A stretch of 64,000 bases of DNA from Rhizobium jaguaris (lineage in GTDB: Bacteria > Pseudomonadota > Alphaproteobacteria > Rhizobiales > Rhizobiaceae), in the NCBI RefSeq assembly GCF_003627755.1, contig NZ_CP032694.1, positions 363,501 to 427,500 of the forward strand. Reading direction: 5' to 3'. The notes below the pieces were generated by a model. That model saw only the letters and a program-made list of their open reading frames with translations, was not told the DNA's origin and ran no database searches. Position 1 is the first letter of the stretch. Every line of letters begins with the position of its first letter. This document shows positions 1 through 9,380 of the stretch, piece by piece. The translations under genes and the position numbers were made by a program.

Positions 1-962
1 GCCGGAGAGGGTGATGTCCGCATCATTCCATTCCTGGCGTCTATCCGCGACGGCCGGCGGCTCAGGCAGATCATGGAGGCATGGCGGCCGAAGACCGTCT
101 ACCATGCGGCCGCTTACAAGCATGTGCCGCTCGTCGAATACAATCCCGTCGAAGGTATTCGCAACAATGTGCTGGGAACGCTGACCACCGCTGAGGTGGC
201 GCGCGACTGCGGCGTCGAGGATTTCGTGCTGATCAGCACGGACAAGGCCGTGCGTCCCACCAATGTCATGGGTGCCAGCAAGCGGCTGGCGGAGATGGTG
301 CTGCAGGCCATGGACGCAGACCGCAAGCCCGGTGCCGGCGGCACGAATTTCGCCATGGTGCGATTCGGTAACGTGCTGGGTTCATCGGGCTCGGTCGTGC
401 CGCTCTTCCGCCAGCAAATCCGCGACGGTGGGCCGATCACGCTCACGCATCCGGACATCACCCGTTATTTTATGACGATCCCCGAGGCGTCGCAGCTCGT
501 CATCCAGGCCGGCGCCATGTCAGGCGGCGGCGATGTCTTCCTGCTTGACATGGGTGAACCGGTGCGGATTGCCGATCTCGCCCGTCGCATGGTGGAATTG
601 TCCGGCCTGACCGTGAAGGACGAGGACGAGCCGGAGGGAGACATTGAGCTAGAGATCACCGGCCTGAGGCCGGGCGAAAAACTCTATGAAGAGTTGCTGA
701 TCGGCGACAATCCGCAGGCAACAAGCCATCCGCGCATCATGCGGGCCAAGGAGGATTTCCTGCCCTGGGTGGAACTCTCAAAAGGCTCGCAGCCCTCGAA
801 GCGGCGCTCGATGAAAATGACATACCGCTGGCAAGAACCCTCTTGCAGAAGCTTGTGTCCGGCTACGCGCCCAGTGGCGAGGTGGTGGACCTCGTTTTCC
901 GTGAGCGCGAGGTAGATCTGACCGTCGGTCAGCCGGACTTCGGCAGCGTCGCAGGGCTTTAG
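1..962 (+). CDS. CapD/WbpM-type nucleoside-diphosphate-sugar epimerase/dehydratase, 3' part, frameshifted near the end
   Basis: This is the C-terminal part of a polysaccharide biosynthesis protein of the FlaA1/CapD/WbpM group; the membrane N-terminus and nucleotide-binding start lie upstream of the window. Reading is open from base 1. The SMxK-type catalytic motif shows as NVMGASK, followed by typical blocks (FGNVLGSSGSVVPLF, TRYFMTIPEA, LRPGEKLYEELL). As read, the frame ends at 915 with an unfamiliar tail. From about 780 the third frame continues with normal CapD-like sequence (LVSGYAPSGEVVDLVF) to a TAG at 960-962. Adding one A to the AAAA run at 780-783 joins the two. The enzyme would modify UDP-sugars for lipopolysaccharide or exopolysaccharide, in keeping with the glycosyltransferase next to it. 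Confidence 0.85.
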
Positions 963-1062
963 CTCCGGGAAAAGTGCGAACCGTTTTCCGTCGGAATTGC
1001 GAAAAAACAAAGAGACAGGGCGATTAGGCGACTGCGTGAAAAGCTGAGTCGCTCGGGCCCTA
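959..1062. repeat. RIME-like Rhizobium intergenic palindromic element, copy 1
   Basis: A roughly 100-bp element shares the blocks GGGAAAAGTGCGAA, CGTTTTCCGTC and GGAATTGCGAAAAAACAAA with the elements near 12758 and 20176. It has two imperfect palindromes in a row, the second around 1029-1060. It starts at the stop codon of the CapD-like gene and reaches the stop codon of the opposing glycosyltransferase, so the two converging genes share it as a 3' end. The RIME identification is from memory of the family. Confidence 0.6.
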
Positions 1063-1896
1063 GCGTTCGGCGCTCACGACCAATTGGGGCTTCGCCTTCA
1101 CGGTATAGGCCCAGCGACGGAGCTGATCGCAGGTGCGGAACCAGTGTGCGGTGAGCCGCAGCAGAAAATGGCGCTTCGCGGCGCGGTAATGTACACGCTT
1201 GCCGATCGTCGTATCGGCACGGAATGGACTGAAATCCGCCAGGTTTTCGAGCGTGGAGAAGGTTTCGACCCCTGTCGACCAGCCACGCTCGAGCGCGACA
1301 TCGTAAGGAAGAAGCATCGGTTTCAGTGAGACCAGCAGCCTCTTCGCAGCCTTCCGGTTGACGATGTAGCACGCCGCCGACCCCTGCGGCCCATGCATGC
1401 AGCGGCCGACGACGTCGCTTTCAGCGGTTTCGGATATCGGTTTGAAACCGACCAGACGATGATTGACCAGCTTCACCAGACGTGCGCCGCAGACGCTATC
1501 CATGGCGGCGAGCGCGCGCGGAATCAGCCGATGGTTAAGCTCGACATCATCCTCCATGATGATCGCCATCTTGTCGCCGCTTGCGACGAATTGCTGCAGG
1601 GCAAGCAGATGGCTGCGATAGCAGCCATATTCGCCGGCCAGCAATTTGCGCCCATTATGATAGACGAATTGCCGCTGCTGGAAATCGACACGGTCGCATT
1701 CCAGAATCGTGCTGCCGTCGATGGCGGGAATTCGGGTGATGCTCATCCCATATTGGGCAGCCTGCCCGCACAATCTTTCCCAGCGTTCGGGCGAGCGGTC
1801 GAGATTGATGACGTAAATGCGGACATGCTGTGCCAGAATGTCGGCGCTAGGTATCTCCGCGCATTGGACGATCCGATTAGCCCGCTCGAGAATCAC
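1060..1896 (-). CDS. Glycosyltransferase family 25 (LPS biosynthesis type)
   Basis: A 278-residue protein of the GT25 family, which transfers galactose or related sugars onto lipooligosaccharide at the cytoplasmic face of the membrane. The family start YVINLDRSPERW is near residue 30. A central block with IIMEDDVELN carries the acidic EDD motif of the sugar-nucleotide/metal site, and GSAACYIVNRKAAKRLL follows. I chose the GTG at 1894-1896 because a GGGAG Shine-Dalgarno sits five bases before it; a TTG ten codons upstream lacks one. It converges with the CapD-like gene and probably serves the same surface polysaccharide. The acceptor sugar cannot be told from sequence. Confidence 0.85.
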   Translation of the reverse strand: MILERANRIVQCAEIPSADILAQHVRIYVINLDRSPERWERLCGQAAQYGMSITRIPAIDGSTILECDRVDFQQRQFVYHNGRKLLAGEYGCYRSHLLALQQFVASGDKMAIIMEDDVELNHRLIPRALAAMDSVCGARLVKLVNHRLVGFKPISETAESDVVGRCMHGPQGSAACYIVNRKAAKRLLVSLKPMLLPYDVALERGWSTGVETFSTLENLADFSPFRADTTIGKRVHYRAAKRHFLLRLTAHWFRTCDQLRRWAYTVKAKPQLVVSAER

Positions 1897-2186
1897 CTTT
1901 ACTCCCAAAAATAGAAAACCCGACAATGATAAACTAGAGCGATAGTTAGTCTACTATATAACAAGCTTCTTACTTTTCGCAAACTCAGATTGCACGCTTG
2001 TAATGTAGGCTCAAGTAAAAGCCTTTTCGCGAGCGTAATTTGCTGTGAACGGATGCGCGTTTACGGACCCGCCCGTTTCCGAGCTTTTCCGGCGCCCGCC
2101 GTTGGCGCTCCGCACGAGCGTCACTATATCTGGGATATGCGACGCATCATTGCTGCGCCCGCATGCCGGAAGGATCCTAGGAATCC

Positions 2187-2519
2187 ATGTGGACCAGACC
2201 GAAAATCGTCATTGCTGCTTTGCTTCTCGCAAGCGTCTTGCCTGCACAGAGTTTCGCAGGCAATCCGCTGCTCCCCAAGCCCTATGTGCGCCCGGTCTAT
2301 CCTTATAAGGACCTTCCGGGGGTGTTCGAACCGAAGATGGCTGCCGACGAAAAATTTGAATGCCGCACGACCACGGTGCGGATACGCGGCTTCCACGAGG
2401 GCATCTTCTTCCGCAATTTGCCGCGCCTCGGCTATATCTGCGAAGAGAATGGCGTCATCTCCGAAGGCACCAGCAAGCCGAACTATCAGTATTGGCAATA
2501 TAACGGCCCGAACAGATAA
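2187..2519 (+). CDS. Small exported protein of unknown function
   Basis: A 110-residue protein with a clear Sec signal peptide: a basic start (MWTRPK), a hydrophobic stretch (about residues 8-20) and a likely cleavage after SFA near residue 24. The mature part of about 85 residues is rich in Pro, Tyr and Arg and has two cysteines (FECRTT and GYICEE) that could form a disulfide. TAGGAA precedes the ATG. It stands alone between the glycosyltransferase promoter region and the sugar-uptake operon. I do not recognise the family. Confidence 0.7.
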   Translation: MWTRPKIVIAALLLASVLPAQSFAGNPLLPKPYVRPVYPYKDLPGVFEPKMAADEKFECRTTTVRIRGFHEGIFFRNLPRLGYICEENGVISEGTSKPNYQYWQYNGPNR

Positions 2520-2714
2520 GCTCGGCGATCCCTGCGAAAATCGGACGGCAAGAGTGCGGGCCTGGTACGGTCTACCCGGGAGTGATTGCTTATTCTCATA
2601 GGTCGATCTGAAAATAATTTCATACTTTCGAGTATTTTCCCGAATCTCGTTGACGAATGCGAAAATTTGCCTCAAGCTGACGAAAATAAATTACGTAGTG
2701 GGAACGATACGGGT

Positions 2715-3875
2715 ATGCGAGTGGGGATCATTGGCCTCGGATTCCGTCTGGGGTACCTGGGTTATGTTTTCAAAGCGATCGATGACAGCTTCGAGATTGC
2801 GGGCTATGTCGATCCGGAACCGGCGGGCCTGCCCGGCTTGATCGAACAGGGCATTTCGGCCGGTAAAGCCTATGCTTCCCCACAGGAGCTGATCGCCAGC
2901 GAAAAGCTCGATCTGCTGATGATCGGCTCGCCCAACCACATGCATCTCGATCATATTCGTCTCGGGCTTGAGGCCGGCCTCAAGATCTTCTGCGAGAAAC
3001 CGATCGTCTCCACCATCGAGCAAAGCATCGAGCTTGCGCATCTGATGGCGAAATTCGGTCAGGAGCGGCTGATGGTCGGCCTCGTGCTGCGCTATTCGCC
3101 GATGTACCGCGACCTCCTGGCCGCGCAGGCTGCGGGAAAGCTGGGGCACATCGTTTCGATTGAAGCCGCCGAGCACATCGAGCCTTACCACGGTGCCTTC
3201 TTCATGCGTGATTGGCGCCGTTACGAGCATTATTCCGGCAGTTTTATGCTGGAGAAATGTTGCCATGACCTCGATCTCTACAATGGCGTGGTCGGAGCGC
3301 GTCCTGAGCGGGTCGCTAGCTTCGGCGGGCGAAAGAGCTTCATTCCGGCAAACGATCCCGCAAGGGAAGGGATCAACGACCTTGAACTGTTCCATCGCAA
3401 GCCCAGCGGTTGGATGGGCTCGGATAAGGTCTTCGACAGTGATGGCGACATCATCGATTATCAGGTCGCAATCATCGAATACGCCAATGGCGTCGGTATG
3501 AATTTTCACACCAATCTGAACGTTCCGGACCAGTTCCGTCGTTTCGCCATCATGGGTTCGCGGGGCATGGCTGAGGGCGATTTTATTCGCGGCTACCTCA
3601 ATATCCATGAAATGCTGACGGGCAATAAGGTAATCGAGAAGAAATACGCGACGCGAACTGCGCTTTCCCAACATTACGGCGCCGACGAACAAATGGCCGC
3701 CGATGTCATAGCGCATGTCAAATCAGGTCAGGAATTGCCAGTCTCGACCTTGAACGCGCTGGAAGCCGGCATTTTGGCGCTTTCGATGGACGAGGCGCGA
3801 ATGAAGAGGGCGGTCGTGGACCTGCGTCCGATCTGGGACAGGTTCGACGAAGCGCTGCAATCGCGAGCCGCATAG
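2715..3875 (+). CDS. Gfo/Idh/MocA family NAD(P)-dependent oxidoreductase
   Basis: A 386-residue sugar or cyclitol dehydrogenase-like enzyme. The N-terminal Rossmann fold starts VGIIGLGFRLG, the family EKP motif appears as IFCEKPIV near residue 97, and the substrate-domain His motif is CCHDLD near residue 180. The open frame extends upstream to 2586, but that part has no family likeness, so the ATG directly before the Rossmann strand is preferred. It is the first gene of an operon, 13 bases before the first permease gene, so it probably oxidises or epimerises the imported sugar. The exact substrate is unknown. Confidence 0.88.
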   Translation: MRVGIIGLGFRLGYLGYVFKAIDDSFEIAGYVDPEPAGLPGLIEQGISAGKAYASPQELIASEKLDLLMIGSPNHMHLDHIRLGLEAGLKIFCEKPIVSTIEQSIELAHLMAKFGQERLMVGLVLRYSPMYRDLLAAQAAGKLGHIVSIEAAEHIEPYHGAFFMRDWRRYEHYSGSFMLEKCCHDLDLYNGVVGARPERVASFGGRKSFIPANDPAREGINDLELFHRKPSGWMGSDKVFDSDGDIIDYQVAIIEYANGVGMNFHTNLNVPDQFRRFAIMGSRGMAEGDFIRGYLNIHEMLTGNKVIEKKYATRTALSQHYGADEQMAADVIAHVKSGQELPVSTLNALEAGILALSMDEARMKRAVVDLRPIWDRFDEALQSRAA

Positions 3876-3888
3876 AGGGAGGCGCAAG

Positions 3889-4773
3889 ATGGGTGTTCAC
3901 CGCAGCACAGTCATCTTCGCCTGGATCCTGCTCCTTCCGGCCCTTCTCTACGTCCTCGTCATCGTCGCCTATCCGCTGGTCGACACGGTCATCCTGTCCT
4001 TCACCGACGCCTCGCTGAAGAAACTGACGAACTGGGTCGGCTTCGACAACTATCGGAAGATATTTAACGCCACTTTCGCGTCGGTGATCGTCCGGACCTT
4101 TATCTGGACGTTCTTTTCGGTGTCGATCAAGATGATCATCGGCACTTTCGGTGCGACGATGCTGAATTCGGCAGTTCCCGGCCGCTCGCTTTTTCGCGTC
4201 CTGACCATGCCGCCCTGGATCGTGCCCATGGCGATCGGCATCTTCATGTGGGGCTGGATGTATAACGGCCAGTTCGGCATGATTTCCGGCGTCCTGCAGA
4301 ATCTCGGTCTCGTCAGCGGCCCGGTTGCTTTTTTAGCCTATGGCAGCACGGCCTTCTGGGCGACGATTATCACCGACGTCTGGATCGGCGTGCCGCTGGT
4401 GACGCTCTACATGCTGGCCGCCATGCAGGCGATCCCGCAGGACCTGTATGAGGCCGCCTGGACAGATGGTGCCGGACGGGCCTACCGCTTTCGCCGCATC
4501 ACGCTGCCGCTCCTGGTGCCGTCGCTGATCACCATGTCGATGCTGTCGCTGATCGCCACCTTTAATTCCTTCGACATCATATGGATCCTAACGCGCGGCG
4601 GCCCGGACGGCGAGACGACGACAATGATCATCGATACCTATCGCACGGCGATCGGGTCGTACAAGTATGGCGAGGGCGCAGCTCGCGCGGTGCTGATCTG
4701 CATTTTCCTGTCGCTGTTCTGCCTTGCCTACTTCCGCACCACCAGTCGTTTCGCCACGGGGGATAACCGATGA
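3889..4773 (+). CDS. Carbohydrate ABC transporter permease, MalF/UgpA type
   Basis: A 294-residue inner-membrane permease with about six transmembrane helices. The EAA loop that contacts the ATPase is present (LYEAAWTDGAGRAYRFRRITLPLL, about residues 185-207). An AGGGAGG ribosome site precedes the ATG. The stop overlaps the next permease start by four bases (ATGA), so the two subunits are translationally coupled. It belongs to the CUT1 group of sugar importers and pairs with the MalG-type subunit that follows. Confidence 0.93.
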   Translation: MGVHRSTVIFAWILLLPALLYVLVIVAYPLVDTVILSFTDASLKKLTNWVGFDNYRKIFNATFASVIVRTFIWTFFSVSIKMIIGTFGATMLNSAVPGRSLFRVLTMPPWIVPMAIGIFMWGWMYNGQFGMISGVLQNLGLVSGPVAFLAYGSTAFWATIITDVWIGVPLVTLYMLAAMQAIPQDLYEAAWTDGAGRAYRFRRITLPLLVPSLITMSMLSLIATFNSFDIIWILTRGGPDGETTTMIIDTYRTAIGSYKYGEGAARAVLICIFLSLFCLAYFRTTSRFATGDNR

Positions 4774-5627
4774 GCCATCCGGCGATGATCAACCGCTATA
4801 AATGGTATGAGCTGATCGGCATCTATGCCGGCATCCTGCTGTTCCTGACCTTCGTATTGGCACCCTTCGTCGAGGGCTTCCTTGTGTCGCTGAAGCCGCT
4901 CTCACTGCTTTTCTCGTCGCCTTATCGTTTCTGGCCGGAAAACGGCTCCTTCGAAGCCTACCGCACCATGTGGATCAGCGTGCCGGGCTTCGGGCGCTAT
5001 ATCTTCAATTCCTTCTTCATTTCCACCATCGTGACGGCCGTTGTGCTGGTGCTCGTCGTGCCGGCGGCCTATGCCTTCGCCCGCTTCGATTTCAGGGGCA
5101 GCGGCGTGCTGCTCGGCGCCTTCCTGGCGGTCAACATGTTTTCCGGTGCCGTGCTGCTGATTCCGCTTTTCCGGCTGATGCGCACGATGGGCGTGCTCAA
5201 CACTTATTTTGCGATGATCGTACCGGGTGTTGCCTTCCTCATTCCCTCCGCCATCTGGTTGCTGCGCACCTATATGATGCGCATTCCGAAGGAGCTCGAC
5301 GAGGCGGCCTTTGTCGATGGCGCCAGCCATTTCTATACGTTGCGTCGCGTCATCCTGCCCATCGCCATGCCAGGCATCACCGTCGTCGCCATCACCACTT
5401 TCATCGGCGCCTACGCGCAGCAATTCATCTATGCGCTCACCTTCAATTCCAAGTCCGAATACATGCCGCTGCCGGTTGGGCTATTCGCTTATTTCGGACG
5501 GCAAGAGGTAGTCTGGAACGAACTCATGGCGGCAAGCTTCGTCGGCATCGCGCCGGCTCTGGTCGTGATCTTCTTCCTGCAACGGTATCTCGTCAGCGGT
5601 CTGACCGCTGGCGCGGTGAAGCAATAA
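4770..5627 (+). CDS. Carbohydrate ABC transporter permease, MalG/UgpE type
   Basis: A 285-residue second permease with about six transmembrane segments and the EAA loop (LDEAAFVDGASHFYTLRRVILP). It overlaps the first permease gene by four bases. The C-terminus (LVSGLTAGAVKQ) matches the usual MalG-type ending, where GLTAGAVK touches the ATPase. It forms the channel of the importer with the preceding gene. Confidence 0.93.
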   Translation: MSHPAMINRYKWYELIGIYAGILLFLTFVLAPFVEGFLVSLKPLSLLFSSPYRFWPENGSFEAYRTMWISVPGFGRYIFNSFFISTIVTAVVLVLVVPAAYAFARFDFRGSGVLLGAFLAVNMFSGAVLLIPLFRLMRTMGVLNTYFAMIVPGVAFLIPSAIWLLRTYMMRIPKELDEAAFVDGASHFYTLRRVILPIAMPGITVVAITTFIGAYAQQFIYALTFNSKSEYMPLPVGLFAYFGRQEVVWNELMAASFVGIAPALVVIFFLQRYLVSGLTAGAVKQ

Positions 5628-5661
5628 AATCAATCAACCACCAGAGAACGGGAGCTTAAAC

Positions 5662-6891
5662 GTGACATTTCATTTCAAAACGGGGCTGCTTGCCCTTGCT
5701 TTGCTCGGCTCCACCGCGCTTGGCGCCGTGAGTGCCCAAGCTGCCGACAAGGAAATCAACTGGATCTATTGCGGCGACAGTATCGATCCGATCCATGTGA
5801 AATATATCAAGCAATGGGAAGACAAGAATCCGGGCTGGGCAGTGAAGCCGGAAGTCGTCGGCTGGGAGCAGTGCCAGGACAAGGCGACGACATTGGCTGC
5901 AGCCGGTACCCCGGTCGCAATGGCCTATGTCGGCTCGCGTACGCTGAAGCAGTTCGCGGAAAACGATCTCATCGTTCCGATCCCGATGACGGATGAGGAA
6001 AAGAAGACCTACTATCCGGGCATCGTTAGTACCGTAACCTCCGATGGACAGCAGTGGGGTGTGCCGATCGCCTTCTCGACCAAGGCACTCTATTGGAACA
6101 AGGACCTCTTCAAGCAGGCGGGTCTCGATCCGGAAAAGCCGCCGACCACCTGGGCCGAGGAAATCGCCGACGCCAAGACGATCAAGGAAAAGACTGGTAT
6201 CGCCGGCTATGGCTTGTCGGCCAAGACGTTCGACAACACAATGCACCAGTTCCTGCACTGGGTTTACACGAACAACGGCAAGGTGATCGACGGTGACAAG
6301 ATCGTGCTCGATAGCCCGGAAGTGCTGGCTGCCCTTCAGGCCTATAAGGATATCACACCTTACTCCGTCGAAGGGCCTACGGCTTACGAGCAGAATGAAA
6401 TGCGCGCCATCTTCCTCGATGGCAAGATTGGCATGCTCCAAGCTGGTTCGGGTGCTGCTTATCGCCTGAAGAATACGAAGATCAACTGGGGCGTCGCACC
6501 GCTCCCGCTCGGTCCTTCGGCCAAGGGCCAGGGCACGCTGCTCATCACCGATAGTCTTGCTGTTTTCAAAGGCACTGGCGTTGAGGACAAGGCGATCGAA
6601 TTCGCGAAGTTCATCACCTCTCCCGGTCCGCAGGCCGAATACGAACTTCAGGGCGGCGCCGGCCTGACGCCTCTGCGTCCGTCTCCGTTGGTCGATGAGT
6701 TCGAGAAGAAGGATCCCTTCTGGAAGCCGTTCATCGACGGCATCAGCTACGGTGGCCCCGAGCCGCTGTTCAAGGATTATAAGGGCTTTCAGAATGTCAT
6801 GATCGAGATGGTCCAGTCCGTTGTGACCGGCAAGGCCCAGCCCGCGGATGCCTTGAAGAAGGCAGCCGCAGATCTCGAGCAATATAAATAG
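5662..6891 (+). CDS. Sugar ABC transporter periplasmic binding protein
   Basis: A 409-residue extracellular solute-binding protein family 1 member. The start is GTG with GGGAG eight bases ahead. A signal peptide covers about residues 1-27, with cleavage likely after AQA. The mature domain shows family blocks such as [19 protein letters not shown]. It captures the substrate in the periplasm for the two permeases encoded just upstream. A strong hairpin with a T-run follows the gene, as is common after binding-protein genes that need higher expression than the ATPase. Neighbouring GH20, RpiR and RidA genes suggest an amino-sugar-type ligand; this is inference. Confidence 0.92.
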   Translation: MTFHFKTGLLALALLGSTALGAVSAQAADKEINWIYCGDSIDPIHVKYIKQWEDKNPGWAVKPEVVGWEQCQDKATTLAAAGTPVAMAYVGSRTLKQFAENDLIVPIPMTDEEKKTYYPGIVSTVTSDGQQWGVPIAFSTKALYWNKDLFKQAGLDPEKPPTTWAEEIADAKTIKEKTGIAGYGLSAKTFDNTMHQFLHWVYTNNGKVIDGDKIVLDSPEVLAALQAYKDITPYSVEGPTAYEQNEMRAIFLDGKIGMLQAGSGAAYRLKNTKINWGVAPLPLGPSAKGQGTLLITDSLAVFKGTGVEDKAIEFAKFITSPGPQAEYELQGGAGLTPLRPSPLVDEFEKKDPFWKPFIDGISYGGPEPLFKDYKGFQNVMIEMVQSVVTGKAQPADALKKAAADLEQYK

Positions 6892-6906
6892 GCCTGCAAA
6901 TCACCG

Positions 6907-6933
6907 GGCCGCGCGCAACGCGCGCGGCCTTTT
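6907..6933 (+). terminator. Rho-independent terminator or attenuator between binding-protein and ATPase genes
   Basis: A perfect 10-bp GC stem (6907-6916 with 6920-6929, three-base loop AAC) is followed by TTTT. It lies within the operon and would reduce read-through to the ATPase gene, giving an excess of binding protein. Confidence 0.8.
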
Positions 6934-6976
6934 GAGCCCCGCCCGCCTTATGGCGGCGCCGCGCGGAGACAGACTT

Positions 6977-8134
6977 TTGGGACAGCTTCACCTTAAGCAG
7001 GTCAAGAAATTTTACGGCCACTTCGAGGTCATCAAAGGCGTCGAGCTTGACGTGACGGACGGCGAGTTCGTCGTTTTCGTCGGTCCCTCCGGTTGCGGCA
7101 AGTCGACCTTGCTGCGGATGATCGCCGGCCTCGACGACGTCACCAGCGGCGACATCATTATCGATGGCGCGCGCGTCAACGACCTGCCGCCGGTCAAGCG
7201 CGGCATCGCCATGGTGTTCCAGTCATACGCCCTTTATCCGCACATGACGGTGTTCGAGAATATCGCCTTTCCCTTGCGGGTCGAGAGGATGGCGGAAGAC
7301 AAGCTCAAGGCCAGGGTGGAGCGTGCGGCCAGCATCCTGCATCTTGACCAACGCCTACAGCAAAAGCCCGGCATGCTGTCGGGCGGCCAGCGCCAGCGCG
7401 TCGCCATTGGCCGGGCGATCGTCCGCGAGCCGAAGATCTTCCTGTTCGACGAGCCGCTGTCGAACCTCGACGCGGCCCTGCGCGCCGATATGCGCATCGA
7501 GCTTGCCAAGCTGCACCAACAATTGCAGGCGACGATGATTTATGTGACCCACGATCAGGTGGAAGCCATGACCATGGCCGACCGCATCGTCGTCCTCAAC
7601 GCCGGCGAGATCGCCCAGACCGGCGAGCCGCTGGATCTTTATCATAAGCCGGCAAATAAATTCGTCGCCAGCTTTATCGGCAATCCCAAGATGAATTTCC
7701 TGCCCGTGACTTGCAAGGGCGTCACCGAAGCGGGCGTCGAGGTGGATTACAAGGGCCAGACCGTGCTGCTACCGGTGAGGCCGCGAGAGGGTGTCGTCGG
7801 CAAGCCGTTGACGCTCGGCATACGGCCGGAACATGTACAGCTCGGTGGCGGCGATATATCCCTGACAGTCTTGCCGACCGTAATCGAGCGGCTGGGCGCG
7901 CAGACGGTCGCTTATGCGGCGCAGGAGCGTTATAGCGGCGAGAATTTTTGCGCCACGCTGCCGGGAAGTATCGCCATCCGCACCGACAGGCCTCTGCTCA
8001 CGGGCATTCGCATCGCCGACTGCCATCTTTTCGATGAGAACGGCATAGCTTTCGAGCGCAGGGTGGAATTGACGGATATCGATATGGAGTGGTTGAGCTC
8101 GCCTTCATCCAAGTGGGAGGAAGACCACGCGTAG
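6977..8134 (+). CDS. Sugar ABC transporter ATPase, MalK/UgpC type
   Basis: A 385-residue ATPase that powers the sugar importer. Walker [10 protein letters not shown] is at about residues 36-44; the signature LSGGQRQR, Walker B IFLFDEP, D-loop SNLDA and H-loop YVTHDQ follow. The C-terminal third is the regulatory OB-fold (TOBE) domain usual in MalK-type proteins. I prefer the TTG at 6977 because GGAG stands eight bases before it and the family start [11 protein letters not shown] follows directly; an upstream start at 6932 would lie on the terminator T-run. Confidence 0.93.
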   Translation: MGQLHLKQVKKFYGHFEVIKGVELDVTDGEFVVFVGPSGCGKSTLLRMIAGLDDVTSGDIIIDGARVNDLPPVKRGIAMVFQSYALYPHMTVFENIAFPLRVERMAEDKLKARVERAASILHLDQRLQQKPGMLSGGQRQRVAIGRAIVREPKIFLFDEPLSNLDAALRADMRIELAKLHQQLQATMIYVTHDQVEAMTMADRIVVLNAGEIAQTGEPLDLYHKPANKFVASFIGNPKMNFLPVTCKGVTEAGVEVDYKGQTVLLPVRPREGVVGKPLTLGIRPEHVQLGGGDISLTVLPTVIERLGAQTVAYAAQERYSGENFCATLPGSIAIRTDRPLLTGIRIADCHLFDENGIAFERRVELTDIDMEWLSSPSSKWEEDHA

Positions 8135-8205
8135 CCTGGGTCGAGGGGGGGTATGCCGCGGGGATGCGGTTCCACGAACCGCTCTAAGATCACGTCGCTA
8201 AAGCG

Positions 8206-8256
8206 TCGCCCGCTCATCCGCCCTTGGGGCACCTCCTCCCCGAGGGGAGAAGGGGT
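8206..8256. repeat. Intergenic palindromic repeat (CTCCCCGAGGGGAG type)
   Basis: This carries the blocks CTCATCCGCCCTTGGGGCACC and CTCCTCCCCGAGGGGAGAAGG, which recur in both orientations at 40494-40649. It lies between two converging operons and includes the perfect CTCCCCGAGGGGAG hairpin. It looks like a dispersed non-coding element. Confidence 0.6.
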
Positions 8257-8264
8257 ATCATCAC

Positions 8265-9367
8265 CTACCAGACCAGCCCGCGTGCCGCGACATCCTCGAC
8301 GCGGGTCACGATGCCGTCGCGGTGAAAGACCATGCGATCGAAAGATTCGAAACCACGCAGGTGTGATTGGGGATGATGCGGATCTTGTCGCCGATCGCCG
8401 GGCGAGGCCCGCTGCATTTCGAAAGATCGATTACCCCATGCTCTTCCGAGAGATTTGTGATGACCGCTTCTGGATAGCCGACCACCGCGCCGTAGTCCGA
8501 AAAGCCGAGGAGATCGGAGGTCAGCGCCTTCGAACCGGCGTCGATGACGGCGCGGTCGGGCGTCGGGCGCGAAACGACGGTGGCGAGAATATGCATGGCG
8601 CAATCGCCTTCGCCGCAATGGCCGGCGCGCATCATGGAGCGATCGTTGTAGATGTAGGTGCCGGCACGGTGTTCCGTGGCCGCAGTCACCAGATGCGCGT
8701 CATAAAGGCTTGGCGTACCGCCGCTGCTGACGATGGGGCATTCGATGCCGTCGCGCTGCAAAAGCGAGATGGTCTCGGCCAGAAAGGCCTGTATGGCCGC
8801 AGCGCTGTTCGGCTTCGGATAGGTCATCAGGCCACCGAAAGTCAGGCCCGGCTTGTGGGCAATATGTCTGGCCAGCGCCGCGGCTTCTTCCGGGGACTGC
8901 ACGCCGCAGCGTCCGCCGCCGGTATCACATTCGACCAGCACGGTGAGCGGCTTCCGGTTCGCGAAATGGGCTGACAAGCCGTCGGCTGTAGCCATGCTGT
9001 CGGCGACCACTTTCAGCCCGGCGATACGATCGTTCAGGGCAGCGAGGCGGACGAGCTTCTCGGGGCCGATGATGTTGAAGGTGATGAGGATATCTTCGAA
9101 GCCGGCATCGGCAAATACTTCGGCTTCGGTGATCTTCTGGCAATTGATCCCCTTGGCGCCTGCCGCCACCTGGGCGCTCGCGAGTGCGGGAATCTTGTGG
9201 GTCTTGATATGCGGCCGAAAGTTCAGCCCATGCGCGTCCATATAGGATTGCACGCGGGCGATATTCGCCGCCATGCGGTCTTCGTCGATGATCGGGCGCG
9301 GCGTCGAGAGATCGTCGATGCGGTCGCCCGCGCTGGGGCTGATGTCCGAGACGATATCATGTGCCAT
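8265..9367 (-). CDS. D-threonine aldolase / D-serine dehydratase-like PLP enzyme (alanine racemase N-terminal fold), frameshifted near the end
   Basis: A PLP enzyme of the DSD1/D-threonine aldolase group, about 367 residues when repaired. The PLP-lysine motif is FRPHIKTHK near residue 55. The C-terminal metal-site block is IRIIPNHTCVVSN. As read, the frame runs wrongly after SNL and stops at 8306. One more base in the T-run (AAA at 8341-8343 on the plus strand) restores FDRMVFHRDG and an end at 8265. The start is the ATG at 9367 with GGGAG ahead, 13 bases after the M81 gene. The likely role is aldol cleavage or deamination of D-threonine or D-serine-like substrates; RidA nearby fits an enamine-forming dehydratase. 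Confidence 0.83.
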
Positions 9368-9380
9368 ATCAGGCAACTCC

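Noticed and set aside
775..790. Programmed -1 frameshift in the CapD-like gene
   Set aside because: The AAAA run could slip, but it lacks the usual heptamer and a stimulatory hairpin was not seen; the same defect at three other homopolymers favours base-calling error.
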